Source of the DNA: JBBFMJ01 sp037441225
GTDB lineage: Bacteria > Acidobacteriota > Thermoanaerobaculia > UBA2201
Reading direction: 5' to 3'
DNA length: 13,250 bases
Assembly: GCA_037441225.1 (NCBI GenBank)
Contig: JBBISU010000089.1
Coordinates: 1-13,250, forward strand
Position 1 is the first letter of the stretch, and each line of letters begins with the position of its first letter. Below the pieces are notes generated by a model, which was not told where the DNA came from, ran no database searches, and was given only the letters and a program-made list of their open reading frames with translations. The position numbers and the translations under genes were made by a program. Positions 7,422-13,250 of the stretch are shown piece by piece.

Positions 7422-7816
7422 TTACACCATCAATTGTCTGGAGGGAAAAAGCACAAAAATATAGGTTGGAGGCAGGAAAGTGTAAAAAATGTGGAAAAAT
7501 TTTATTTCCACCAAGGTTGGTCTGCCCAAAATGTGGAGCAAGAGAATTTGATTTGATAAACCTTCCCTTGGAAGGAAAGATTTTGTCCTGGACAGTTATA
7601 CATACAGGCCACCCTGCTTTTTCGGATTTGCAACCCTATGGAGTTGTTATAGTTGAAGTTATGGAAGATGTAAAAATATTAATGCCTTTTGCTGATTTTA
7701 AAAAAGAGGACTTAAAGATTGGAGCCAAAGTTAAAATTGAATTTAGAAAAATTCAAGAAGGCGGTGAGTCCGGAGTGATTGCCTATGGTTATAAGGCAGT
7801 TCCATGTTTAGAATAG
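7418..7816 (+). CDS. Zinc-ribbon/OB-fold (DUF35) partner of the thiolase-HMG-CoA synthase complex
   Basis: A 132-residue protein starting at ATG 7418, which overlaps the thiolase stop (ATGA) and is preceded by GGAGGTGAT. A longer frame upstream is only the thiolase read in another frame. The N-terminal rubredoxin-like zinc ribbon has C22-x2-C25 and C36-x2-C39. A DUF35 OB-fold follows, with the typical GKILSWTVIHTGHPAFSDL and PYGVVIVEV strands. In methanogens the homologue bridges thiolase and HMG-CoA synthase and supplies a shared CoA-binding groove, so gene order here matches the protein complex. It is not an enzyme by itself. Its end overlaps the next gene by 13 bases. Confidence 0.85.
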   Translation: MITPSIVWREKAQKYRLEAGKCKKCGKILFPPRLVCPKCGAREFDLINLPLEGKILSWTVIHTGHPAFSDLQPYGVVIVEVMEDVKILMPFADFKKEDLKIGAKVKIEFRKIQEGGESGVIAYGYKAVPCLE

Positions 7817-9411
7817 AGTCAAAGTTAAATACTTCCTCTGAGGAATTTAAAGAAAATTATAAGTTTCAGAAGGAAAAGGAAAGGGAATATTTAGAAATTT
7901 TAAAGGAAGTTAAAAAGGGAGGACCTGAAGAAGCAAGGGAAAAGCATATAAAAAGAGGAAAAATGCTTGTGAGGGAAAGGATTGATGCCCTTTTAGATCC
8001 GGGTTCCTCTTTTATTGAATTAAATGCTCTGGCTGCTTATGGTATGTATGATAACCAAGCACCACAGGCAGGTATAATCACTGGAATTGGAAGGGTTTGT
8101 GGTCAGGAAGTTATGATTGTGGCAAATGATGCAACTGTAAAGGGTGGGACTTACTTCCCAATTACAATTAAAAAACATATAAGGGCACAAGAAATTGCAA
8201 TTCAAAATAGATTGCCTTGTATTTATCTGGTTGATTCAGGTGGAATTTTTTTGCCCCTTCAGGAAGGAACTTTTCCAGACAAGGAACATTTTGGAAGAAT
8301 TTTTTACAACCAAGCAGTTATGTCCTCTTTAAATATCCCTCAATTGAGTGCAGTTATGGGAAGCTGTACTGCAGGTGGTGCATACCAGCCAGCAATGTCA
8401 GATGAAACAATAATTGTAAAAGGTGAAGGGACAATTTTTATAGGAGGACCTCCTCTCGTAAAAGCAGCAACTGGTATTGATGTGACACCAGAAGAGTTGG
8501 GTGGTGCTGATGTCCATTGTAAAATATCAGGCGTCTCTGATTATTATGCATTAAATGATGAACATGCCATTGAACTGCTAAGAAACATTATGGAAGGGGT
8601 TCAAAAGCCAATAAAATTTCCTTTAGACAGGATTGAGCCAGAAGAACCCTATTATGATTCAGATGAAATTTATGGAATAATTCCTAAGGATTTAAGGAAA
8701 CCTTTTGATGTGAGGGAAGTAATTGCAAGGATCTTTGATGGTTCAAGATTTTCTGAGTTTAAAGAATATTATGGTCCAACGCTTGTCTGTGGTTTTGCTC
8801 GCCTTTATGGTTATCTTGTTGGTGTTGTTGCAAACAATGGTGTTCTTTTTTCTCAATCCAGTCAAAAAGGTGCCCATTTTATTTCAATTTGCTGTATAAG
8901 AAAAATACCTTTGATTTTTTTGCAAAATATAACTGGCTTCATTGTTGGAAAAGAATATGAACATGGTGGAATTGCAAAGGATGGAGCAAAAATGGTTCAC
9001 GCTGTTTCTGTTGCACAGGTCCCAAAATTAACTGTAATAATTGGTGCCTCCCATGGTGCTGGAAACTATGCAATGTGTGGAAGAGCTTATAATCCAAGGT
9101 TTTTGTTTATGTGGCCCTCTTCTAAGATTTCAGTAATGGGGGGAGAACAGGCAGCAGATGTACTGGTTCAAGTAAAAAGGGAACAACTGAAAGCAAAAGG
9201 AGAAGAATTGTCAAAGGAAGATGAAGAAAAAATAAGAAGACCAGTTTTGGAAAAATATGAATATGAGTCAAGTGCCTATTATTCAACTGCAAGGCTTTGG
9301 GATGATGGAATAATTCTTCCTTCTCAGACGAGAAAAATATTAGGGCTTTTATTAGAGGCATCTTTAAATGCACAAATTGAAGACCACAAATTTGGTGTTT
9401 TCAGGATGTAA
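7804..9411 (+). CDS. Acyl-CoA carboxylase carboxyltransferase subunit, methylcrotonyl-CoA carboxylase beta-like
   Basis: A 535-residue crotonase-fold carboxyltransferase with the same length and collinear landmarks as MCC beta (LiuB/MccB). These are LVRERIDALLDPGSSFIEL near residue 55, AGIITGIGRVCG, VANDATVKGGTYFPIT, IYLVDSGGIFLP, DKEHFGRIFYNQAVMS, MGSCTAGGAYQPAMSDE, and GPPLVKAATG followed by EELGGADVH. The C-terminal half has GAGNYAMCGRAYNPRF and ISVMGGEQAADVL. It moves carboxylate from carboxybiotin to the acyl-CoA, here most likely 3-methylcrotonyl-CoA to 3-methylglutaconyl-CoA. The second glycine-loop position, normally SGGANLP, reads SGGIFLP, so the substrate pocket may differ. The biotin carboxylase/BCCP subunit is not in the window and must be encoded elsewhere. 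ATG 7804 gives the full family N-terminus despite only a weak ribosome-binding site, and overlaps the DUF35 gene, implying coupling. Geranyl-CoA or other branched acyl-CoA carboxylase is the main alternative. Confidence 0.85.
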   Translation: MFRIESKLNTSSEEFKENYKFQKEKEREYLEILKEVKKGGPEEAREKHIKRGKMLVRERIDALLDPGSSFIELNALAAYGMYDNQAPQAGIITGIGRVCGQEVMIVANDATVKGGTYFPITIKKHIRAQEIAIQNRLPCIYLVDSGGIFLPLQEGTFPDKEHFGRIFYNQAVMSSLNIPQLSAVMGSCTAGGAYQPAMSDETIIVKGEGTIFIGGPPLVKAATGIDVTPEELGGADVHCKISGVSDYYALNDEHAIELLRNIMEGVQKPIKFPLDRIEPEEPYYDSDEIYGIIPKDLRKPFDVREVIARIFDGSRFSEFKEYYGPTLVCGFARLYGYLVGVVANNGVLFSQSSQKGAHFISICCIRKIPLIFLQNITGFIVGKEYEHGGIAKDGAKMVHAVSVAQVPKLTVIIGASHGAGNYAMCGRAYNPRFLFMWPSSKISVMGGEQAADVLVQVKREQLKAKGEELSKEDEEKIRRPVLEKYEYESSAYYSTARLWDDGIILPSQTRKILGLLLEASLNAQIEDHKFGVFRM

Positions 9412-9414
9412 AAA

Positions 9415-10092
9415 ATGTTTAAAATTCTTTTAATTTCAAAATCATCTCCAACCAGCTGGGATAATGTTGGAATATTGAAAAGGAAGGATTTTAATGTAAT
9501 TTTTGAAAGCAATTTTGAAGAGGCATTTCAAAAGTTAACGAAAGAAGATTTTGATTTATTCATTGCTGAAGAAAATCCCTTTGATAATACATTTTTAATC
9601 TTTATAAACCAGATAATAAATCAATTAAAAGTTCCTACCTTAAAAGGAATTTTAATTTGCTCTGAAACAAAGGATTTAGAAGAAATTGGACCTTTTAAAA
9701 AAATTCTTTTCACACCCTTAGAACCAGAGGATTTAAATGAAGCAATTGCAAAGGTTTTAAATTTAAAGCAAAGAGCTTCCAGAAGATACATTGTTAGGAT
9801 GCATTTAGGAGTAAGTGAAGAAGGGACAGGGTTTTTTACAACCTGTACAACAATAAATTTAAATAAAGGTGGAATGCTAATTGAAACAACAAAAAGTTTG
9901 CCCATAGGCAAAGTTTTCTGGTGGACTTTTCAAGGGGCAAAAGAATTGGATGGCCTTACAATTAAGGGTAAGATTGTAAATGAAGCAATGATGGAATCTT
10001 TTTCCTTGAATTTCAGGTATGGAGTCCAGTTTTTAGAAGAATGCTCAAAAGAAATTAAAAAGATTGAGGAATTTTTAAAGGAGAAATTTTAA
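9415..10092 (+). CDS. Degenerate receiver-like domain fused to a PilZ (c-di-GMP binding) domain
   Basis: A 225-residue soluble protein. Residues 1-115 have the alternating strand/helix pattern of a response-regulator receiver (FKILLISK, DFDLFIAEEN, GILICSE, ILFTPLEPEDLNEAI). The phospho-acceptor strand ends in AEEN rather than having the expected Asp, so it is probably a pseudo-receiver. Residues 119-225 form a PilZ domain: RRYIVR at 123-128 gives the RxxxR motif, and NLNKGG at 148-153 matches (D/N)xSxxG except that Ser is Asn. Both c-di-GMP-binding motifs are recognisable, so binding is plausible. The gene starts three bases after the carboxyltransferase stop, with a weak AGGAT site, and its stop overlaps the next start. 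A c-di-GMP receptor inside an acyl-CoA operon is unexpected; what it regulates cannot be read here. Confidence 0.68.
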   Translation: MFKILLISKSSPTSWDNVGILKRKDFNVIFESNFEEAFQKLTKEDFDLFIAEENPFDNTFLIFINQIINQLKVPTLKGILICSETKDLEEIGPFKKILFTPLEPEDLNEAIAKVLNLKQRASRRYIVRMHLGVSEEGTGFFTTCTTINLNKGGMLIETTKSLPIGKVFWWTFQGAKELDGLTIKGKIVNEAMMESFSLNFRYGVQFLEECSKEIKKIEEFLKEKF

Positions 10093-10619
10093 TGAGAGAA
10101 GCAATAAAAGATTATTTTTCAGGCAAAGAGTGGCAGGATTTTATGAAAAATATTTCCAATCTTTTAAACATTTCCTTGTGTAATTTTGTTATCAGTTATA
10201 ATGAAAAAATCCAGACATTTCACAATGAAAATCCCCTTTGTTTGAAATTAAGGGAAAGTGGAAAGGGTTTAAAATTTTGCCAGGAAATTTATGAAAAAAA
10301 TTTAAAAGAAATAGAAGGCGAAAATAAAGCAAAATTGTTTTTATGTTATGCTTCTCTTGGAAGGGTTTTAATACCAATAAAATATAATAGTGGGAAAATT
10401 GTTTTTATTTTATGTGGGATTAGATTTAAAAAGAATCCAAAAGCTGATTATGAAAAATTAAAAGAAGTTATAGAAAAAGAAGATTTTTTAAAGTTTTATA
10501 AAAAAATCCCACTAATTCCTTTAGAAAAACTTAAATTAAATATAGAATCTTTGGATTTTTTGCTTAAAAAAATAGTTGATTTATTGGTTTTAAAAGAAAA
10601 ATTAAAAGATATGATATAA
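10092..10619 (+). CDS. Stand-alone PocR-like sensory-domain protein
   Basis: A 175-residue protein without DNA-binding or transmitter domain. Its centre resembles the PocR ligand-binding domain: C50 in NPLCLKLRESGKG, then GLKFCQ (C63), then LFLCYASLGRVLIPI (C85, usual form CxAGLxEFxxPI) and a following GKIVFILCG strand. PocR domains in other bacteria bind small molecules such as 1,2-propanediol and usually head transcription factors or kinases. Here the domain is alone, with a C-terminal Lys/Leu-rich helix (about 145-175) that may dimerise or contact a partner. It overlaps the PilZ gene as TAATG and has a good ribosome-binding site (AAAGGAG, 10077-10083), so the two are likely made together. 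Family assignment rests on the cysteine pattern and strand order only. Confidence 0.5.
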   Translation: MREAIKDYFSGKEWQDFMKNISNLLNISLCNFVISYNEKIQTFHNENPLCLKLRESGKGLKFCQEIYEKNLKEIEGENKAKLFLCYASLGRVLIPIKYNSGKIVFILCGIRFKKNPKADYEKLKEVIEKEDFLKFYKKIPLIPLEKLKLNIESLDFLLKKIVDLLVLKEKLKDMI

Positions 10620-10620
10620 T
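10612..10620 (+). promoter_or_regulatory. Internal extended -10 promoter before the ALDH7-nadC pair
   Basis: TGATATAAT, a perfect extended -10, overlaps the stop codon of the PocR-like gene. A transcript would start near 10627 and carry AAAGGAGG (10633-10640) four bases before ATG 10645. The same nine bases form the kinase promoter. It could let ALDH7 and nadC be expressed without the upstream operon. It could also be a chance match in A/T-rich sequence. Confidence 0.5.
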
Positions 10621-10644
10621 AATCAAAGTTTAAAAGGAGGTAAT

Positions 10645-12168
10645 ATGGAAATTAAAAGAGTTTTAGAATTTTTTGAAATTGAAAAGATAAATTCTGGTGT
10701 TTTTGGGAAGGGATGGATAAAGGAGCCAGGGGGCGGAGAACTTTTATCTATAAACCCTTCAAATGGAGAAGTAATTGCTTCTGTTTTGCAAGCTGATGAA
10801 AAAGATTATGAAGAAGTTATAAAAAGTGCTTATGAGAGTTTTTTAAGCTGGAGAAAAGTTCCACCACCTAAAAGAGGTGAAATTATAAGACAATTGGGTT
10901 TAAAATTAAGAGAATATAAAGAACCACTGGGTTTGCTTGTGACTTATGAAATGGGGAAAATTAAAACAGAAGGTTTGGGTGAGGTTCAAGAAATGATTGA
11001 TATGGCTGACTTTTCTGTTGGACTTTCAAGACAACTCTATGGTTTGACAATTGCATCAGAGAGAGAAAACCATAGGATGATGGAACAATGGCATCCTTTG
11101 GGCATAATTGGAATTATAACTGCCTTTAATTTTCCAGTTGCTGTCTGGTCCTGGAATGCTTGTATTGCTGCTGTTTGTGGAGATACAATGGTCTGGAAAC
11201 CTGCATCAGATACTCCATTAACTGCAATTGCTGTTCAAAAAATATGTGATAAAGTGATGAAGGAAAATGGCCTGAATTCAATTTTTACACTTTGTATTGG
11301 AAAGGGTTCTGTTGTTGGTGAAAAGATGATAAATGACAAGAGATTGCCTTTGATTTCTTTCACTGGTTCCTGTGCAATGGGAAAAAGAGTTGCTGAAAGA
11401 GTTGCTTTAAGGTTTGGGAAGACAATCCTTGAACTTGGTGGAAACAATGGAATAATCTTAATGGAAGATGCAAATCTTGACTTGGCGTTAAGAGCTATTT
11501 TGTTTGCAGCAGTTGGAACTGCTGGGCAGAGGTGCACAACTTTAAGGCGTCTTATAATCCAAAAATCTATCCTCGAGAGTTTTTCAAAGAAGTTAATTAA
11601 AGCTTATTCAAGTATAAAAATTGGGAATCCTTGGGAAGAGGGAATTTTAATGGGTCCTCTTGTAAACAAAGGTGCACAGGATACATACAAAGAGGCAATT
11701 GAAATAATAAAAAAACAAGGTGGTAAAATTTTATGTGGTGGAAAAATAATTGATAGGGAAGGTTTTTTTGTAGAACCGACAATTGTTTTAGCAAATCCAA
11801 ATATGGAAATAGTAAAAGAAGAAACTTTTTCACCAATTTTATATCTTCTTCCCTTTGAAACACTGGATGAGGCAATAAGAATTCACAATGATGTTCCACA
11901 GGGTTTATCATCTGCGATCTTTACAAATAATTTGCAATCAGCAGAAAAGTTTTTATCTTGTGAGGGTTCCGATTGTGGTATTGCAAATGTGAACATTGGG
12001 ACTTCTGGCGCAGAAATTGGAGGCGCCTTTGGTGGTGAAAAAGAGACAGGCGGAGGAAGAGAAGCAGGTTCTGATTCCTGGAAGGCATATATGAGAAGAC
12101 AGACCTGTACAATAAATTATGGTTCAACACTCCCACTGGCTCAAGGTGTAAAATTTGATGTAGAGTAA
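10645..12168 (+). CDS. ALDH7-family aldehyde dehydrogenase (alpha-aminoadipic semialdehyde / piperideine-6-carboxylate dehydrogenase)
   Basis: A 507-residue NAD(P)-dependent aldehyde dehydrogenase that follows antiquitin (ALDH7A1) throughout. Landmarks are N162 in TAFNFP (transition-state amide), E263 in LELGGNN (general base), catalytic C297 in GTAGQRCTTLRRLI, and the family-typical tail YMRRQTCTINYG with LPLAQGVKF. The LGGNN form and the RCTT-RRL stretch separate ALDH7 from other aldehyde dehydrogenases. The family oxidises alpha-aminoadipic semialdehyde to 2-aminoadipate in lysine breakdown and also detoxifies other aldehydes. No other lysine-pathway gene is in the window. It has its own promoter-like element and strong ribosome-binding site. 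Its stop lies one base before the nadC start, so the pair is one unit. Confidence 0.88.
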   Translation: MEIKRVLEFFEIEKINSGVFGKGWIKEPGGGELLSINPSNGEVIASVLQADEKDYEEVIKSAYESFLSWRKVPPPKRGEIIRQLGLKLREYKEPLGLLVTYEMGKIKTEGLGEVQEMIDMADFSVGLSRQLYGLTIASERENHRMMEQWHPLGIIGIITAFNFPVAVWSWNACIAAVCGDTMVWKPASDTPLTAIAVQKICDKVMKENGLNSIFTLCIGKGSVVGEKMINDKRLPLISFTGSCAMGKRVAERVALRFGKTILELGGNNGIILMEDANLDLALRAILFAAVGTAGQRCTTLRRLIIQKSILESFSKKLIKAYSSIKIGNPWEEGILMGPLVNKGAQDTYKEAIEIIKKQGGKILCGGKIIDREGFFVEPTIVLANPNMEIVKEETFSPILYLLPFETLDEAIRIHNDVPQGLSSAIFTNNLQSAEKFLSCEGSDCGIANVNIGTSGAEIGGAFGGEKETGGGREAGSDSWKAYMRRQTCTINYGSTLPLAQGVKFDVE

Positions 12169-12169
12169 A

Positions 12170-13009
12170 ATGAGCCAAAAGTTTGCCTTAATTGAAAACC
12201 TTGAAAACCTTCTTCCTTTAGCTTTTACTGAAGACCTGCCAGACATTACATCAGAGGCAATTTGTTTGACTTCTGAAAATATTTTAGCAAAATTTATTTC
12301 TAAGGCAACAGGAGTAATATGTGGAATGCCACTCCTTCCTTATATTTTTCAGTATAGAATGGCAAATATTTCAGTAAATCCTTTTGTCCATGATGGGGAT
12401 GTTGTTCAAAAAGGAACACAAATTGCAGTTATTGAGGGCTCTGCCTTAGGAATTTTATCTACTGAAAGGATCGCACTAAATTTTTTGCAGAAACTATCAG
12501 GTATTGCAACACTCACAAGGAGATTTTTGACATTAGTTCAGGGGACAGGTGTTACAATTCTTGACACAAGGAAGACAACACCTGGTTGGAGATACCTTGA
12601 AAAATATGCTACAAGAGTAGGGGGTGCAAAGAATAACAGGATGAATGCTTCAGAAGCAGTTATGATAAAGGATAATCATATTGCAATTACAAAATCAATT
12701 ACAAAAGCAGTTCAAAAATCAAGGGAATTTTATGGGGATAAAATTGAAATAATCTTAGAAGTTAAAAATTTAGAGGAATTGAAAGAAGCACTTTCTTTGA
12801 ATGTATCAAGGATAATGTTAGACAATTTCTCAGTAGAAGATGTAAAAAAGGCAGTTTCAATTGTGCAAAAAAAAGTTCCTCTTGAGGTTTCTGGTGGAAT
12901 TAATTTGCAAAATGTTAAAGAATATGCCTCCACAGGTATTGAATTTATATCAATAGGTGCAATTACTCACTCTGCCCCTGCTTTGGATATTTCCTTAGAA
13001 GTTCAATAA
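12170..13009 (+). CDS. nadC: Nicotinate-nucleotide pyrophosphorylase (quinolinate phosphoribosyltransferase)
   Basis: A 279-residue type II phosphoribosyltransferase of the usual NadC length, converting quinolinate and PRPP to nicotinate mononucleotide, CO2 and pyrophosphate in NAD synthesis. Visible motifs are LNFLQKLSGIATLT, DTRKTTPGWR (substrate-binding Arg/Lys), KDNH, EVKNLEEL (Glu), MLDNF (Asp), and EVSGGI with SIGAITHSAPALDISL at the end, which binds the phosphate. One oddity is that the normally invariant NHR of the GGGxNHRxN motif reads NNR. The paralogue ModD is an alternative for divergent members, but the C-terminal motifs favour NadC. No nadA or nadB is adjacent. Translation is probably coupled to the ALDH7 gene, one base away. 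No terminator hairpin with a U-run is evident directly after the stop. Confidence 0.85.
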   Translation: MSQKFALIENLENLLPLAFTEDLPDITSEAICLTSENILAKFISKATGVICGMPLLPYIFQYRMANISVNPFVHDGDVVQKGTQIAVIEGSALGILSTERIALNFLQKLSGIATLTRRFLTLVQGTGVTILDTRKTTPGWRYLEKYATRVGGAKNNRMNASEAVMIKDNHIAITKSITKAVQKSREFYGDKIEIILEVKNLEELKEALSLNVSRIMLDNFSVEDVKKAVSIVQKKVPLEVSGGINLQNVKEYASTGIEFISIGAITHSAPALDISLEVQ

Positions 13010-13052
13010 AGCAGACGAAGAGGTAATCTTGCAAATTTTATAATTTTATTTA

Positions 13053-13080
13053 TGTAGCCGCAACCTTTAGAGGCTGTCTG
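13053..13080 (+). repeat. Left terminal inverted repeat of the MITE-like element
   Basis: 28 bases, G+C-rich against an A/T-rich background, beginning TGTAGCCGCA and ending GAGGCTGTCTG. It pairs with 13178-13207. Confidence 0.7.
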
Positions 13081-13131
13081 GTAATTAAAATTTTTAAAAT
13101 TGTTATGCAATATATTGTATTATCCTTTTTA

Positions 13132-13140
13132 ATTATACCA
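13132..13140 (-). promoter_or_regulatory. Leftward extended -10 box inside the MITE-like element
   Basis: The minus strand reads TGGTATAAT, identical to the -10 box of the HMG-CoA synthase operon. It would drive transcription leftward, through the left arm and antisense to nadC. No -35 hexamer is apparent, and a chance match is possible in such A/T-rich sequence. Confidence 0.3.
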
Positions 13141-13177
13141 TATATATTGTGTATGGCAAATCAAAATAATACATTGT

Positions 13178-13207
13178 CGGACAGCCTCTAAAGAACCTGC
13201 GGCTACA
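13178..13207 (-). repeat. Right terminal inverted repeat of the MITE-like element
   Basis: 30 bases. On the minus strand it begins TGTAGCCGCA and ends GAGGCTGTCCG, matching the left arm apart from one substitution and a 3/5-base central difference. Confidence 0.7.
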
Positions 13208-13228
13208 ATTTTTTGATTATTATTTCAC

Positions 13229-13250
13229 AGGTCGTGCAAGCACCACCCCT
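13229..13250. repeat. Start of a second small palindromic repeat at the window edge
   Basis: AGGTCGTGCAAGCACCACCCCT is G+C-rich and nearly self-complementary: GGTCGTGC and GCACCACC flank AA with one mismatch. It resembles dispersed palindromic repeats of intergenic DNA. It is cut by the window end, so its extent is unknown. Confidence 0.35.

Larger units (their letters stand above)
13053..13207. mobile_element. MITE-like non-coding element with long terminal inverted repeats
   Basis: Two arms, 13053-13080 and 13178-13207, are inverted copies. Ten outer bases match perfectly (TGTAGCCGCA / TGCGGCTACA), then comes a 3- versus 5-base difference. The inner 15 bases (TTTAGAGGCTGTCYG) then match with one mismatch. 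The 97-bp interior is almost pure A+T and has no open frame. The arms are far more G+C-rich than their surroundings, suggesting a different origin. The inner arms (GAGGCTGTC / GACAGCCTC) are flanked by TA on both sides, as a TA-target insertion would leave. Alternatives are a REP-like hairpin repeat or a large stem-loop acting in the nadC 3' region. Confidence 0.6.

Noticed and set aside
11597..11911. Minus-strand open frame inside the ALDH7 gene
   Set aside because: Antisense shadow with biased Leu/Phe/Pro content from the A/G-rich coding strand.
13010..13250. CRISPR array or tRNA gene in the terminal non-coding stretch
   Set aside because: The repeats are inverted rather than direct and evenly spaced, and no cloverleaf with a TTCNANNC-type arm is seen.

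Overview
The window is strongly A+T-rich and bacterial. It has Shine-Dalgarno sequences (AAGGAGGT, AAAGGAGG), extended -10 promoters of the TGNTATAAT type, a Ser/Thr kinase with TPR repeats, a PilZ protein and a PocR-like sensor protein. The dense packing, short intergenic gaps and archaeal-type HMG-CoA synthase would fit an uncultured, possibly thermophilic anaerobic lineage. I cannot name the phylum from sequence alone.

Left half, minus strand (1-5099): the 5' part of an adenine-specific DNA methyltransferase runs off the left edge. Directly upstream of it lies a ten-codon mini-ORF that overlaps its start. Next come a ZIP-family metal transporter, a membrane-anchored Ser/Thr protein kinase with a TPR tail, and a two-gene ABC-2 exporter (permease plus ATPase). 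Four promoters on this strand place the -10 box only 5-9 nt before an ATG, so these transcripts are probably leaderless or nearly so.

Right half, plus strand (5206-13009): eight tightly packed genes. They are an archaeal-type HMG-CoA synthase, an SCP2-type thiolase, a zinc-ribbon/OB-fold (DUF35) protein, a carboxyltransferase that reads as methylcrotonyl-CoA carboxylase beta, a pseudo-receiver/PilZ protein, a PocR-like sensory protein, an ALDH7 (aminoadipate-semialdehyde) dehydrogenase and a quinolinate phosphoribosyltransferase. The first three correspond to the archaeal thiolase/HMG-CoA synthase/DUF35 complex. Joined to the carboxyltransferase, they suggest a route between acetyl-CoA and the leucine-type C5 acyl-CoAs through HMG-CoA. 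The hydratase, the biotin carboxylase subunit and an HMG-CoA lyase are not in the window. An internal promoter before the ALDH7 gene may let ALDH7-nadC be expressed separately.

Right end (13010-13250): no gene. It holds a MITE-like element of about 155 bp with 28-30 bp terminal inverted repeats, an internal leftward -10 box, and the start of a second small palindromic repeat at the window edge.
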